From positions 1 to 64,000 of the forward strand of contig NZ_BAUA01000087.1 of the NCBI RefSeq assembly GCF_000710915.1: a stretch of 64,000 nt of DNA, given 5' to 3'. The DNA is from Nocardia brasiliensis IFM 10847 (lineage in GTDB: Bacteria > Actinomycetota > Actinomycetes > Mycobacteriales > Mycobacteriaceae). Every line of letters begins with the position of its first letter. Position 1 is the stretch's first letter. Below the pieces are notes generated by a model that worked only from the letters and a program-made list of their open reading frames with translations, ran no database searches and had not been told where the DNA came from. Below, one piece after another: positions 26,432-34,639 of this stretch. Position numbers and translations under genes: made by a program.

Positions 26432-26896
26432 ATGAATGTGGTGTGTACACTGCAGGATCCGGGCCGCGCCGACCGAACCACGGTCTGGCACAACGCCATC
26501 GATCGGCTGATGGCGTTCGAGATGCGGGCGCTCGGGTCGCGGGTGGGTTTCGAGAATGCGAGCGTGGCTGCGGTGGAGCGGGTCGTGCGCGCGCTCGGGC
26601 TCAGCGCCGAGCCTGCCGTCACAGGGCCGGCCGACCACGAATCCTCCAGTGCACTAGGGTATTTCGTGTCCAGCCAGGTTCAGGTGATCCGGGATATCGC
26701 AATCGCCCAGCACGACTACGCCAAGCGTCTGATGATCGCCGCCCGCCCGCTGCTCACCGAGGAACTGTTCGCTGATCTCTGGCTGGGGTTCCGCAATTCC
26801 GGCAGAACGCCGCGGGTGCGGGTCCGACGGGACAGTCCGACCCGGGTGGAGCTGAGCGAACCCACCGAACGGCAGGCCGCGGACCAGGACAGCTGA
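26432..26896 (+). CDS. Hypothetical protein, probably iron-regulated
   Basis: 154-residue soluble protein with no recognised family. It is largely helical by eye, and the tail is charged and possibly disordered (RVRVRRDSPTRVELSEPTERQ). The ATG at 26432 directly follows an iron box, so there is no room for a ribosome site; either the transcript is leaderless or translation starts at a nearby GTG (26438 or 26441). It is divergent from the broken DUF1152 gene. Iron-dependent repression is inferred from the box. Confidence 0.6.
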   Translation: MNVVCTLQDPGRADRTTVWHNAIDRLMAFEMRALGSRVGFENASVAAVERVVRALGLSAEPAVTGPADHESSSALGYFVSSQVQVIRDIAIAQHDYAKRLMIAARPLLTEELFADLWLGFRNSGRTPRVRVRRDSPTRVELSEPTERQAADQDS

Positions 26897-26980
26897 CCGG
26901 CAAGCGCGGGCGCCCACGCGGCATGCCGGTCGGCTATGGTCGGACTCGATCTTGCCGACCACTCCCCTGCGACGGATCCC

Positions 26981-27772
26981 ATGATTATCGAGCTCGTCCT
27001 CGCGGTTGTCGCCGCACTCGAAGCTGTCGGTCTGGTCGTGCTGTTCGTGCTGCTGCGGCGCAGCCGGCGCGAACTCGACGAAATGCACCGCAAGATCGAG
27101 GCCAGACAGCTGTTGCGGATCAGCGGGCGCGAAGCCGTCAAGACGGTGTGGGATACGGCGAACCTGTTGCGCAAGAAGGGTTTCCGCGGCGCCGTGCTCA
27201 GCTCGATCGAAGACCTGGCGGGGTGGGCCCAGGTCGAGCGACCAGACCTGGCGCGGCTGACACCCGACGGGCACGTGGTGATCACCTTCTCCGATATCGA
27301 AGGATCCACCGCGCTCAACGAGCGCCTCGGCGACCAAGCGTGGGTGAAACTGCTCGACCGCCACGACCGGCTGATCCGGAAGTTCGTGAGCAAACACGAC
27401 GGGCACATCGTGAAGAGCCAGGGCGACGGCTTCATGATCGCCTTCGCCGAGCCCGAACAAGCGGTGCGCTGCGGCCTGGACGTGCAGCACGCGCTCGGCA
27501 ACGGCAGCAAACTCAGTGGGCGCGAACGTGTTCGAGTCCGAATCGGCATCCACATGGGCACCTCGGTGCGCCGCGGCGACGACCTCTTCGGCCGCAACGT
27601 CGCCATGGCGGCCCGCGTCGCCGGCCAAGCCGACGGCGGCGAAATCCTGATCAGCCAGGCGGTCCGCGACTCGATCATCGACGAACCGGACATCGCCGTC
27701 GTCGCCGAACACGAGGTCGAACTGAAAGGCCTCCACGGCAAACACACCCTCTACGCAGTCGAGCGCACCTAG
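26981..27772 (+). CDS. Class III adenylate/guanylate cyclase, membrane-anchored
   Basis: 263 residues from the ATG at 26981 (278 if the ATG at 26936 is used). One N-terminal transmembrane helix (IIELVLAVVAALEAVGLVVL) and a charged linker precede the catalytic domain. Metal-binding Asp residues are in ITFSDIEGSTALNERL and IVKSQGDGFMIAF, and the transition-state Asn and Arg are in FGRNVAMAARVA. All catalytic residues appear present, so it should make cAMP or cGMP as a homodimer. It is followed by the hairpin-repeat block at 27861. Confidence 0.87.
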   Translation: MIIELVLAVVAALEAVGLVVLFVLLRRSRRELDEMHRKIEARQLLRISGREAVKTVWDTANLLRKKGFRGAVLSSIEDLAGWAQVERPDLARLTPDGHVVITFSDIEGSTALNERLGDQAWVKLLDRHDRLIRKFVSKHDGHIVKSQGDGFMIAFAEPEQAVRCGLDVQHALGNGSKLSGRERVRVRIGIHMGTSVRRGDDLFGRNVAMAARVAGQADGGEILISQAVRDSIIDEPDIAVVAEHEVELKGLHGKHTLYAVERT

Positions 27773-27860
27773 GCCAATCAGCGCAGGCCGCCGCGAGCGG
27801 CGCAGTACGCGCGTACGGCGTGTTCGCCGATCCCCGCGCACACCCCGCCACCCCGCGCAC

Positions 27861-28150
27861 GTGTCAGTCGAACGACACGCGCGCGGCGCGCGAAACATTG
27901 CGCGGCGGCCGCCGCGGGGACAGCGCGGACTCCCCGCGCACGTGCCGCCACCCCGCGCACACCTCGCCACCCCGCGCACGTGTCGGTCGAAGGACACGCG
28001 CGCGGCGTGCGAAACATTGCGCGGCGGCCGCCGCGGGGACAGCGCGGACTCCCCGCGCACACCCGTCACCCTGCGCGCGTGTCGTCACCCCGCGCGCGTG
28101 TCGGTCGAACGACACGCGCGCGGCGCGCGAAACATTGCGCGGCAGCGGCC
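27861..28150. repeat. Three tandem copies of a GC-rich hairpin repeat (locus A)
   Basis: The copies start near 27861, 27980 and 28098 (period about 118-119). Each begins with a hairpin of the form GTGTCGGTCGAACGACAC flanked by CGCG, followed by GCGCGCGAAACATTGCGCGG and a CCGCCGCGGGGACAGCGCGG segment. The spacers are rich in CCCCGCGCACACC. The third copy is truncated. Open frames through them are artefacts of the GC-rich repeats. The whole gap 27773-28234 holds no other gene. Confidence 0.88.
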
Positions 28151-28234
28151 ACCGCGGCGGACGCGCGGCTGACCGGACGCGTAACGCTGCGGATGTTGCA
28201 CCCGCTCATCGGGTTTTGGCACGATGGCATCGGT

Positions 28235-29140
28235 ATGCCGTCGACTCTTGATGCCGCGCGCGACAGCCTCGACGGGTTGTCCGTTGGTGATGCACTGGGC
28301 GCGCAGTTCTTCGTGCCGGGACGCTCTCTCGCCGAACTGCGCGCCGGTCGGCCACCGGCCGCGCCCTGGCAATGGACCGATGACACCGAGATGGCGTGCT
28401 CGGTGTCATCCGAGATTCGTGCTCGCGGTCGTATCGACCAGGACGCGCTCGCGGTCCTCTTCGCCGACCGATGTGAGCCGTACCGGGGTTACAGCGGCGG
28501 CACAGTCGCTGCGCTGCACCGGATTCGGGACGGTGAGCCATGGGCCGAGGTAGCGGGCGGGCTCCATGACGGACGTGGATCCTGGGGCAACGGCGCCGCC
28601 ATGCGAGTCGCTCCCCTCGGCGCGTATTTCGCCGGACGGCCGGACCGTGCGGCGGAGCAGGCCGCACTGTCGGCGGAGGTGACACACCGGCATCCGGAGG
28701 CGATCGTGGGCGCCATGGTGGTCGCCGTAGCGGCGAGCCACGCGGCCGCTACGCGCGGAAATCACTGCTCGCCAAGCGAATTACTGGGCGCGATCGAGCC
28801 GTACCTGATCGCGGGCCGGACCACCGACGGTATCCGCCGAGCGCGAAAACTATTGGATCGCTCGGTGGCCGAGGCGGCGTACGAGCTCGGCAACGGCGCA
28901 CAGGTGAGCGCCCAGGACACCGTGCCGTTCACGCTGTGGGCCGCCGCGTCTCATCTCGACGACTACCCCGCCGCGATCACAGCCTGCGTCGAAGCGGGCG
29001 GCGACGCCGACACCACCGCGGCCATCGTCGGCGGAATCGTCGCGGCACACACCGGCGCCGGAACCCGAGGACTTACCCGCGGAATCCCCGAGCCCTGGCT
29101 CGCATCCCGCGAACCATTACCTCCCTGGGTCGCCCCCTGA
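28235..29140 (+). CDS. ADP-ribosylglycohydrolase family protein
   Basis: 301-residue DraG/ARH-like hydrolase that removes ADP-ribose from proteins or small molecules. The dinuclear-metal motifs are WTDDTEMA near residue 48, GSWGNGAAMR near 123, and GGDADTTAAIVGGI near the C-terminus with paired Asp ligands. The metal site looks complete. The ATG at 28235 is chosen because it starts just before the conserved N-terminal helix; longer frames run into repeat DNA. It is flanked on both sides by hairpin-repeat blocks. No ADP-ribosyltransferase partner is visible. Confidence 0.88.
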   Translation: MPSTLDAARDSLDGLSVGDALGAQFFVPGRSLAELRAGRPPAAPWQWTDDTEMACSVSSEIRARGRIDQDALAVLFADRCEPYRGYSGGTVAALHRIRDGEPWAEVAGGLHDGRGSWGNGAAMRVAPLGAYFAGRPDRAAEQAALSAEVTHRHPEAIVGAMVVAVAASHAAATRGNHCSPSELLGAIEPYLIAGRTTDGIRRARKLLDRSVAEAAYELGNGAQVSAQDTVPFTLWAAASHLDDYPAAITACVEAGGDADTTAAIVGGIVAAHTGAGTRGLTRGIPEPWLASREPLPPWVAP

Positions 29141-29293
29141 GAGTGCCGCCGCCTCACCGAACTAGCCGCGCAACCTCGTACGCAGTAGGTGCCGCACGAC
29201 GCGCCGCGAGCGGCGCACTGCGCGCGCCTACGCCGCGCTCGCTGATCCCGCGCACACCCCGCCACCCCGCGCACACCCCGCCACCCCGCGTGC

Positions 29294-29684
29294 GTGTCGG
29301 TCGAACGACACGCGCGCGGCGCGCGAAACATCGCGCAGCAGCCACCGCAGGAACAGCGCGGACTGTCCGCGCGCACACCGCGCCACCCCGCGCACGTTTC
29401 AGTCGAACGACACGCGCGCGGCGCGCGAAACATCGCGCAGCAGCCACCGCAGGAACAGCGCGGACTCCCCGCGCACACCCCGCCACCCCGCGCACGTTTC
29501 AGTCGAGCGACACGCACGCGGCGCGCGAAACATTGCGCGGCAGCCACAGCAGGAACAGCGCGGACTGTCCGCGCGCACACCGCGTCATCCCGCGCACACC
29601 GCGTCGTCCCGCGCGCGTTTCAGTCGAACGACACGCGCGCGGCGTGCGAAATATTGCGCGGCGGCCGCCGCGGGGACAGCGCGG
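29294..29684. repeat. Four tandem copies of the GC-rich hairpin repeat (locus B)
   Basis: The copies start near 29294, 29396, 29496 and 29617 (period 100-121) in the 544-bp gap between two convergent genes. They share the hairpin with locus A (here GTTTCAGTCGAACGACAC in three copies) and GAAACATCGCGCAGCAGCC or close variants. The spacers are CACCCCGCGCACACC-like, as in locus A. All copies have the same orientation as locus A. No gene is supported in 29141-29684. Confidence 0.88.
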
Positions 29685-30206
29685 TCAGCGTGCCGTGTCG
29701 TCGCGCAATGCCGCGGCGCACTTTCGGGCCAGTTCGGGGGCGGGGCGGGTTGCGTCGACGACGGTGCCGTACTCGTCGGGGCCCAGCGGCTCCAGGGCGG
29801 CGAGTTGGGAGTCGAGGAGGCTGGCGGGCATGAAATGTCCGGTGCGCTCGGTCATTCGGTGGGCGAGTTCCGCGCGAGGTGCGGACAGGTGCAGGAAGAA
29901 GGCGGTGGGGGCGGCGGTGCGGAGGCGGTCGCGGTAGGCGCGTTTCAGTGCTGAGCAGGTGATGACGCCGCCGCGGTCGACATGCTCGGCCAGCCACGCC
30001 GCGACGGCGTCCAGCCAGGGCGCTCTGTCCGCGTCGTCGAGCGGGATACCGGCCGCCATTTTGGCGACGTTCGCGGCGGGATGGAATTCGTCGCCTTCGG
30101 CGTAGGGCACGTCCAGGGTCGCGGCGAGTTCCCGCCCGACGGTCGATTTGCCGGAGCCCGACACCCCCATCACCACCACGATCGGCAATTCGGGTCGTTG
30201 CGGCAC
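29685..30206 (-). CDS. gntK: Gluconokinase
   Basis: 173-residue gluconate kinase making 6-phosphogluconate. Walker A is GVSGSGKSTVG, followed by the family-specific YAEGDEFHPAANVAKM and IPLDDADRAPWL. CSALKRAYRDRLR and HFMPASLLDSQLAALE match the GntK/thermoresistant gluconokinase family. No gluconate permease lies nearby. The gene ends against the repeat block at 29684. Confidence 0.93.
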   Translation of the reverse strand: MPQRPELPIVVVMGVSGSGKSTVGRELAATLDVPYAEGDEFHPAANVAKMAAGIPLDDADRAPWLDAVAAWLAEHVDRGGVITCSALKRAYRDRLRTAAPTAFFLHLSAPRAELAHRMTERTGHFMPASLLDSQLAALEPLGPDEYGTVVDATRPAPELARKCAAALRDDTAR

Positions 30207-30292
30207 ATCGGCTCCTCAGCGTCGAGTCCGCCGCCGTCGGCGCCGGAAATCCAGGCTCCGAGACTACCGTGACCGCGGCGGCGGCCCGCGCT

Positions 30293-30766
30293 TCACGGAT
30301 TGGCGGACTTGATGATCAGCACATCGGAGTGCGCCCGGCGCGCGATCTCGGCGGGGAAGGCCCGCAGGAAACGCCCGAACGGTGAGGCGAAGTCGCCGCT
30401 GCCGACGACGATCAGGTCGGCGCTGACGTGGTTGGCGATGGAGAGCAGCGCCTCGGCCGGACCGCCGCGCACCGCGTACTGGACGGCCGGTTCGCCGCCC
30501 TGGTCGTCGACGTGCGCGGCGGCGTCCTTCAGCAGTTCGTCGACGGCTGCGGCGGGCAGCACGCTGTAGCTGTCGGAGTCGAGCAGGTCGTTGATCATGG
30601 CCCGCTCGGTCGGCGGGAGTTCCGGGTAGGCGCAGGTCACCGTCAAGGTGGCGTGCGCGTCCCTGGCTAATCGGGCGGCGGTCTCCACGGTGCGTAAAGA
30701 TCGTGGCGTGCCGTCGATGCCGACGATGATGGAACGGTAACTCGGGATCGAAGCGTATTCGGACAC
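30293..30766 (-). CDS. Universal stress protein (UspA family)
   Basis: 157-residue single-domain Usp. The N-terminal strand SIIVGIDGTPRS and the ATP-binding-type motif LIVVGSGDFASPFGRFLRAFPAEIARRAHSDVLII region (given here in part) are characteristic of the nucleotide-binding group, although the Gly spacing is slightly altered (GSGDFAS). It lies 19 bp downstream of the ABC exporter permease on the same strand and is probably co-transcribed. Confidence 0.88.
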   Translation of the reverse strand: MSEYASIPSYRSIIVGIDGTPRSLRTVETAARLARDAHATLTVTCAYPELPPTERAMINDLLDSDSYSVLPAAAVDELLKDAAAHVDDQGGEPAVQYAVRGGPAEALLSIANHVSADLIVVGSGDFASPFGRFLRAFPAEIARRAHSDVLIIKSANP

Positions 30767-30785
30767 AACTGCTCCTCTGACGGGA

Positions 30786-32360
30786 TCAATCGAGATCCCT
30801 GCGGACGAAACCGGCGGCGCCGAGCAGCGCGAGCAGTGCGCCGGCGGCTGTCAGCGCCAGCGACGACCGTGCATCGATCGACACCCCGGGAAGGTGCGAA
30901 ACATGGTTGAACACAGAAACATTCATGGTTGACGCGGACAGCTTCATGGACGGACCGAGGATGGAGACCACCGCCGATTCGGCCAGCACCACCCAGGCGA
31001 GCCAGGTGATACGCGGCAGGATCCCGACGAGAAACACGCCGAGTCCGGCCAGGAAAACACAGGCGGGCAGTTGCGCGAGCGCGGCGCCGAGCAGCCGGGA
31101 CACCTGTCCCGGATCGCCGGTCCGCAGCGCGTGCGCGGTCCCGAGGCCCAGTCCGGTCACCACGAGCAGCACCACCGTGGAGCCCAGCGCATAAGCCAGA
31201 TGCATTGCGACGAAACGCCATTTCGGCAGCGTGCCGGACAGCAGCAGGTCCGCGCGGCCCGCGAGTTCTTCGCTGCGGATCTGGAGCACGCCGACGACGG
31301 TCGATCCGGTGATCGCGAGGGTGAGCAGCAGCGTCGACATGGCGAGGAAGCCGTCGACGACGTCGACGTTGAATCCGGCGAGCAGATTCAGCATGCCCTG
31401 CGTGCCCTGGGCCACCTCGCCGGCATCGTGTGCGGCCGCGCCGAAACCGAGACCGAGACCGAACAGCGCCGCGACCCACATGGCCAGCCCGGCGCGCTGG
31501 GCCCGCACCACCATGCCGAGCGCGGTGCGAGTCAGCGGACCGGCCGCGGGCGCGCCGGGCGGCGCCCGGAACAGCCCGGCGTCGTAGTCACGGATCTGCT
31601 CGATCCGGATCGCCAGCAGGAACAAGGCACCGGAGACCAACGCGCACAACAGGATCGGCCACAGCTGCAACTGACCGAACGGGTGGATGAACTGCGCCCA
31701 GCCCAGCGGCGACAGCAGCCGCAGCACATCGGAGTCGACGGTATCGCCGAGTGCGCGCAGCACATAGGCCAGCCCCAGCACACCGCAGGCGATACCGTAC
31801 GCACCGCGGGCGTGCTCGGTCAGCTGAGCCGCGAGGAGTGCGATCGCCGCGAAAACGATGCCGACACAGGCGAAAGCGACGCCGAACGCGACCGCTCCCC
31901 CGCTCTCGGCCCCACCCGCGATCAACGCGAGCGCGGACCCGATGCCCACAACCAGGTTCGTGAGGGCGGAAACAATCAGCACCGCAACGGAATTCGCGTG
32001 CGCACCAAATCGCCCCGCGCGCAACAACTCCAGCCGCCCCAGTGCCTCCTGCGCCCTGGTGTTGCGCACGACCACGATGATGTTGACCAGCGCGACGGCG
32101 ATCGACACGTACCAGCCGACCTCGAAGGCCGCGATGCCACCCAACGTGTTCAGCGCGGTCGGCGGGCCCTGCAACGCTTGCTGCGACGTGAGCGTGTTCG
32201 CGATCGAAGCGTAGGTCGCGCGCTCCAGGGCCGTGGGATACATCTTGTCGAGCCCGCGCACGCCCGCGTACATGCAGCCGATCACGGCGATCATCGCGGC
32301 GATCAGCCCGCGATAATTCAGTCTCAAGTTCAGTCGCATCGCGACGGTCAGGTTCGTCAT
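30786..32360 (-). CDS. ABC-2 type exporter permease (polyketide/antibiotic exporter-like, long form)
   Basis: 524-residue membrane protein with about twelve hydrophobic segments in two repeated halves. It resembles long permeases of the TnrB3-like drug/antibiotic exporter family of actinomycetes. RNTRAQEALGRLELLRAG and QIRSEELAGRADLLLSG are the two matching cytoplasmic EAA-like loops, which supports internal duplication. The ATG at 32360 overlaps the ATPase stop in an ATGA arrangement. With the ATPase it should export a hydrophobic compound; the substrate is unknown. Confidence 0.88.
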   Translation of the reverse strand: MTNLTVAMRLNLRLNYRGLIAAMIAVIGCMYAGVRGLDKMYPTALERATYASIANTLTSQQALQGPPTALNTLGGIAAFEVGWYVSIAVALVNIIVVVRNTRAQEALGRLELLRAGRFGAHANSVAVLIVSALTNLVVGIGSALALIAGGAESGGAVAFGVAFACVGIVFAAIALLAAQLTEHARGAYGIACGVLGLAYVLRALGDTVDSDVLRLLSPLGWAQFIHPFGQLQLWPILLCALVSGALFLLAIRIEQIRDYDAGLFRAPPGAPAAGPLTRTALGMVVRAQRAGLAMWVAALFGLGLGFGAAAHDAGEVAQGTQGMLNLLAGFNVDVVDGFLAMSTLLLTLAITGSTVVGVLQIRSEELAGRADLLLSGTLPKWRFVAMHLAYALGSTVVLLVVTGLGLGTAHALRTGDPGQVSRLLGAALAQLPACVFLAGLGVFLVGILPRITWLAWVVLAESAVVSILGPSMKLSASTMNVSVFNHVSHLPGVSIDARSSLALTAAGALLALLGAAGFVRRDLD

Positions 32361-33094
32361 TTCGCCGACCCCGCCTGCGCGGCACCGTAGTGGCGCAGGA
32401 ACAGATCCGCCAATTCCACCGCCTGGGCGCCGGATTCGGCGCGCAGCTCGTCCATGCCCACGGTCTGCACCGTCGATCCGCCGCGAATGATCGTCACCCG
32501 GGAGCAGAGTTTCTCGACCTCGCCGAGGATATGACTGGACAGCAGCACCGTTTTCCCGCTGTCGCGCGCCTCCTCGATGCAGTGGCTGAACTGCTGTTCC
32601 ATCAGCGGATCCAGGCCGCTGGTCGGTTCGTCGAGAATGAACAGTTCGACGTCGGCGGCGAACGCCGCGATCAACGCGACCTTCTGCCGGTTGCCTTTCG
32701 AATAGGTCGAACAGCGCCGGCTCGGGTCGAGTTCGAACCGCTCGATCAGCGCGGCCCGGCGTGCGGGGTCGATGCCGCCGCGCAGCCTGCCGAGGATGTC
32801 GATCACCTCGCCACCGGTCAGGGACGGCCACAGATTGAGATCGCCGGGCACATACGCGAGCCGGGCGTGGATCGTCATCGCGTCCGCGCGCGGGTCCAGC
32901 CCGAAGACCTTCACCTCGCCCGCGTCGTGCCGGAGCAGGCCGAGCAGCGTGCGGATGGTCGTCGTCTTGCCCGCGCCGTTCGGGCCGAGAAAGCCGTGTA
33001 CTTCGCCCGCGGTCACTTCCAGATCGAGCCCCCGCAGCGCGGCCACTTTCCCATACCGCTTCACCAGCGACCGGACGTCGATAACTGCCGACAT
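32357..33094 (-). CDS. ABC exporter ATP-binding protein
   Basis: 245-residue ATPase of the drug-exporter (DrrA/CcmA-like) type. Walker A is GPNGAGKTTT and Walker B is LFILDEPTSGLDP. The signature region is atypical (STYSKGNRQKVAL, with SKGN in place of SGGQ), as in other TnrB-like ATPases. The ATG at 33094 follows GGGAGG. It is translationally coupled to the permease. It is divergent from an AraC regulator, with an iron box in the shared promoter gap. Confidence 0.9.
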   Translation of the reverse strand: MSAVIDVRSLVKRYGKVAALRGLDLEVTAGEVHGFLGPNGAGKTTTIRTLLGLLRHDAGEVKVFGLDPRADAMTIHARLAYVPGDLNLWPSLTGGEVIDILGRLRGGIDPARRAALIERFELDPSRRCSTYSKGNRQKVALIAAFAADVELFILDEPTSGLDPLMEQQFSHCIEEARDSGKTVLLSSHILGEVEKLCSRVTIIRGGSTVQTVGMDELRAESGAQAVELADLFLRHYGAAQAGSAK

Positions 33095-33232
33095 CGCAAC
33101 CTCCCTCACTCGACAGCACGTGCTACGGGTCGAGTGTGCGCGGGTCAGGGGTGGTGGCGCTTGCACAGATCGGCAGATCCGCAAAGATCCTGCGGGCCGG
33201 CGCCGAGGCCGCGGAGGTCATCGACGCGGCAG

Positions 33233-33251
33233 GTGGATCAGGCTAACCTAA
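33233..33251. promoter_or_regulatory. IdeR/DtxR iron box between the exporter operon and the AraC gene
   Basis: GTGGATCAGGCTAACCTAA matches 15 of 19 consensus positions; the right 11 bases GGCTAACCTAA are perfect. It ends 4 bp before the AraC ATG and 139 bp from the exporter ATPase start, so it may control either or both. Confidence 0.65.
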
Positions 33252-33255
33252 CTCC

Positions 33256-34017
33256 ATGGAGACTACGTGGGCGGGCACGTGGAACATTGCCCCTGACCGG
33301 CTCGTTCTCGCCGGCCGGTTCGGCACGACCAGCGAACACCACCACCCGGCCGTGCAGATCACCCTCGCGGTGCACGGGGAGCTGATCGCCACGGGTGCGG
33401 GTGAAACGGTGCGCTGCCGCGGCGTCATCGTCCCCAGCGGCGTCTCCCATGCCCTGCAATCCGGCAGCGCCGACACCCGAGTGCTGTCGATCTATCTGCA
33501 TCCGGCGAGCCGAGACGCCCGCGAGATCGCCGCCCGCGTGCCCAACGGCACCGGGCCACGCGATTGGGCCGCCGCCGCGGCACCGCTGACCTCCGTGGAT
33601 GTCGACGGGTGTGCGGACTTGGCGGCCGCCGCGGAACGGCTGCTCAGCACCCTTCGCGGCGAACCGGTCGCCACCGACGGCGTGCACCCGAAACTGCGGG
33701 ACGCCCTGGACCTGCTGACCGTGCTGATGCCGCGCAAGCTGTATCTGCGCGACTTGGCGGAGGCCGTATCGATCTCGCAGCGCAGCCTCGGTCAGCTCTT
33801 CGTGAACGAGACCGGCGTGAACTTTCCCGGCGTAGTGCGCTGGGCGCGACTGCAATACGCGCTGATCGAAACGCTGGCCGGGCGCAACATCACCGACGCC
33901 GCGCACAGCGCCGGATTCTCCGACAGCGCGCACGCGACCCGGGTGTGCCGCGAGATGACCGGCGTGCCGCCGAGCGTGCTGCTGCGTGCCGTACATTCCG
34001 AGCCCGAACCGCACTAG
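33256..34017 (+). CDS. AraC family transcriptional regulator
   Basis: 253-residue regulator. An N-terminal cupin-like sensing domain (HHHPAVQITLAVHGELIATG) is joined to a C-terminal double HTH (LYLRDLAEAVSISQRSLGQLF and RNITDAAHSAGFSDSAHATR). An iron box ends 4 bp before its ATG, suggesting induction under iron starvation, as seen for many siderophore-system AraC regulators. Likely targets are the divergent exporter or distant siderophore genes; neither is proven here. Confidence 0.88.
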   Translation: METTWAGTWNIAPDRLVLAGRFGTTSEHHHPAVQITLAVHGELIATGAGETVRCRGVIVPSGVSHALQSGSADTRVLSIYLHPASRDAREIAARVPNGTGPRDWAAAAAPLTSVDVDGCADLAAAAERLLSTLRGEPVATDGVHPKLRDALDLLTVLMPRKLYLRDLAEAVSISQRSLGQLFVNETGVNFPGVVRWARLQYALIETLAGRNITDAAHSAGFSDSAHATRVCREMTGVPPSVLLRAVHSEPEPH

Positions 34018-34087
34018 CGCGAAAACGGCCCGGCGGCTTGCGGATTCGTACAAGCGACCACGGCATCGACCGTGTCACGATCGCGGT

Positions 34088-34513
34088 ATGGCAGCACAAC
34101 TGACGCCCGAGACCACCGAGGACGAGTTCAAAGAGTTCGTGCGCGACTCCAGCGACGCCGATCTCGCGGCGTTGATGAACGATCAGGAGCTGCGCCCGCA
34201 GCTCGTGGCGCGCATCTTCGAAATCTGGTGTGCCGCAGTGCTCGAACCGAAGACCAAGAAGACCGACGCGACGATCCACTGGCAGATCGGCGACGAACCC
34301 GACCGGTGGACCATGCACGTCTACCGCGGCACCTGCACCGCGACCCCGGGCCCGTCCGAGAAACGCGCCGACGTCGCCTTCACCCTCGGCGACGTCGCAT
34401 TCCTGCGCCTGGTCGCCCGCGAGGTCAGCGGCGTCCAATTACTCGCCACCGGCAAACTCCGCCTCGAGGGCAACATGCTCACCGCCATGCGCATCGACAG
34501 CTGGTTCGACTAG
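34088..34513 (+). CDS. SCP2 sterol-binding domain protein
   Basis: 141-residue soluble protein with an SCP2-like fold (WQIGDEPDRWTMHVYRG, AFTLGDVAFLRLVAREVSG, ATGKLRLEGNMLTAMRID). SCP2 domains bind or carry lipids and sterols. The ATG at 34088 is chosen because it starts the domain; a longer frame begins inside the AraC gene. It lies downstream of AraC on the same strand and ends at a single hairpin repeat (34569). Confidence 0.82.
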   Translation: MAAQLTPETTEDEFKEFVRDSSDADLAALMNDQELRPQLVARIFEIWCAAVLEPKTKKTDATIHWQIGDEPDRWTMHVYRGTCTATPGPSEKRADVAFTLGDVAFLRLVAREVSGVQLLATGKLRLEGNMLTAMRIDSWFD

Positions 34514-34568
34514 ACCTGCCTCGACCGGGGCGAAGCGTCCGCCGCGCACATCCCGTCGCACCGCGCGC

Positions 34569-34617
34569 GTGTCAGCCGAGCAACACGCGCGCGGCGTACG
34601 AAACATCGCGCGGCGGC
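34569..34617. repeat. Single copy of the GC-rich hairpin repeat (locus C)
   Basis: GTGTCAGCCGAGCAACAC is followed by the GCGCGCGGCG...GAAACATCGCGCGGCGG pattern, the same family and orientation as loci A and B. It lies in the 126-bp gap between the convergent SCP2 gene and the CreE/CreD gene, where it may act as a terminator. Confidence 0.85.
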
Positions 34618-34639
34618 GACGGGTCCGCGGCGCCGCCGT

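Noticed and set aside
27861..29684. CRISPR array
   Set aside because: The repeated units of 100-121 bp have conserved spacer-like segments and no short constant repeats with unique spacers; no cas gene is nearby.
27861..29840. Arg-rich open frames on both strands within the hairpin repeats
   Set aside because: The same peptide pattern recurs with each DNA repeat and in several frames, and there are no ribosome sites. The DNA repeat, not protein, is the conserved unit.
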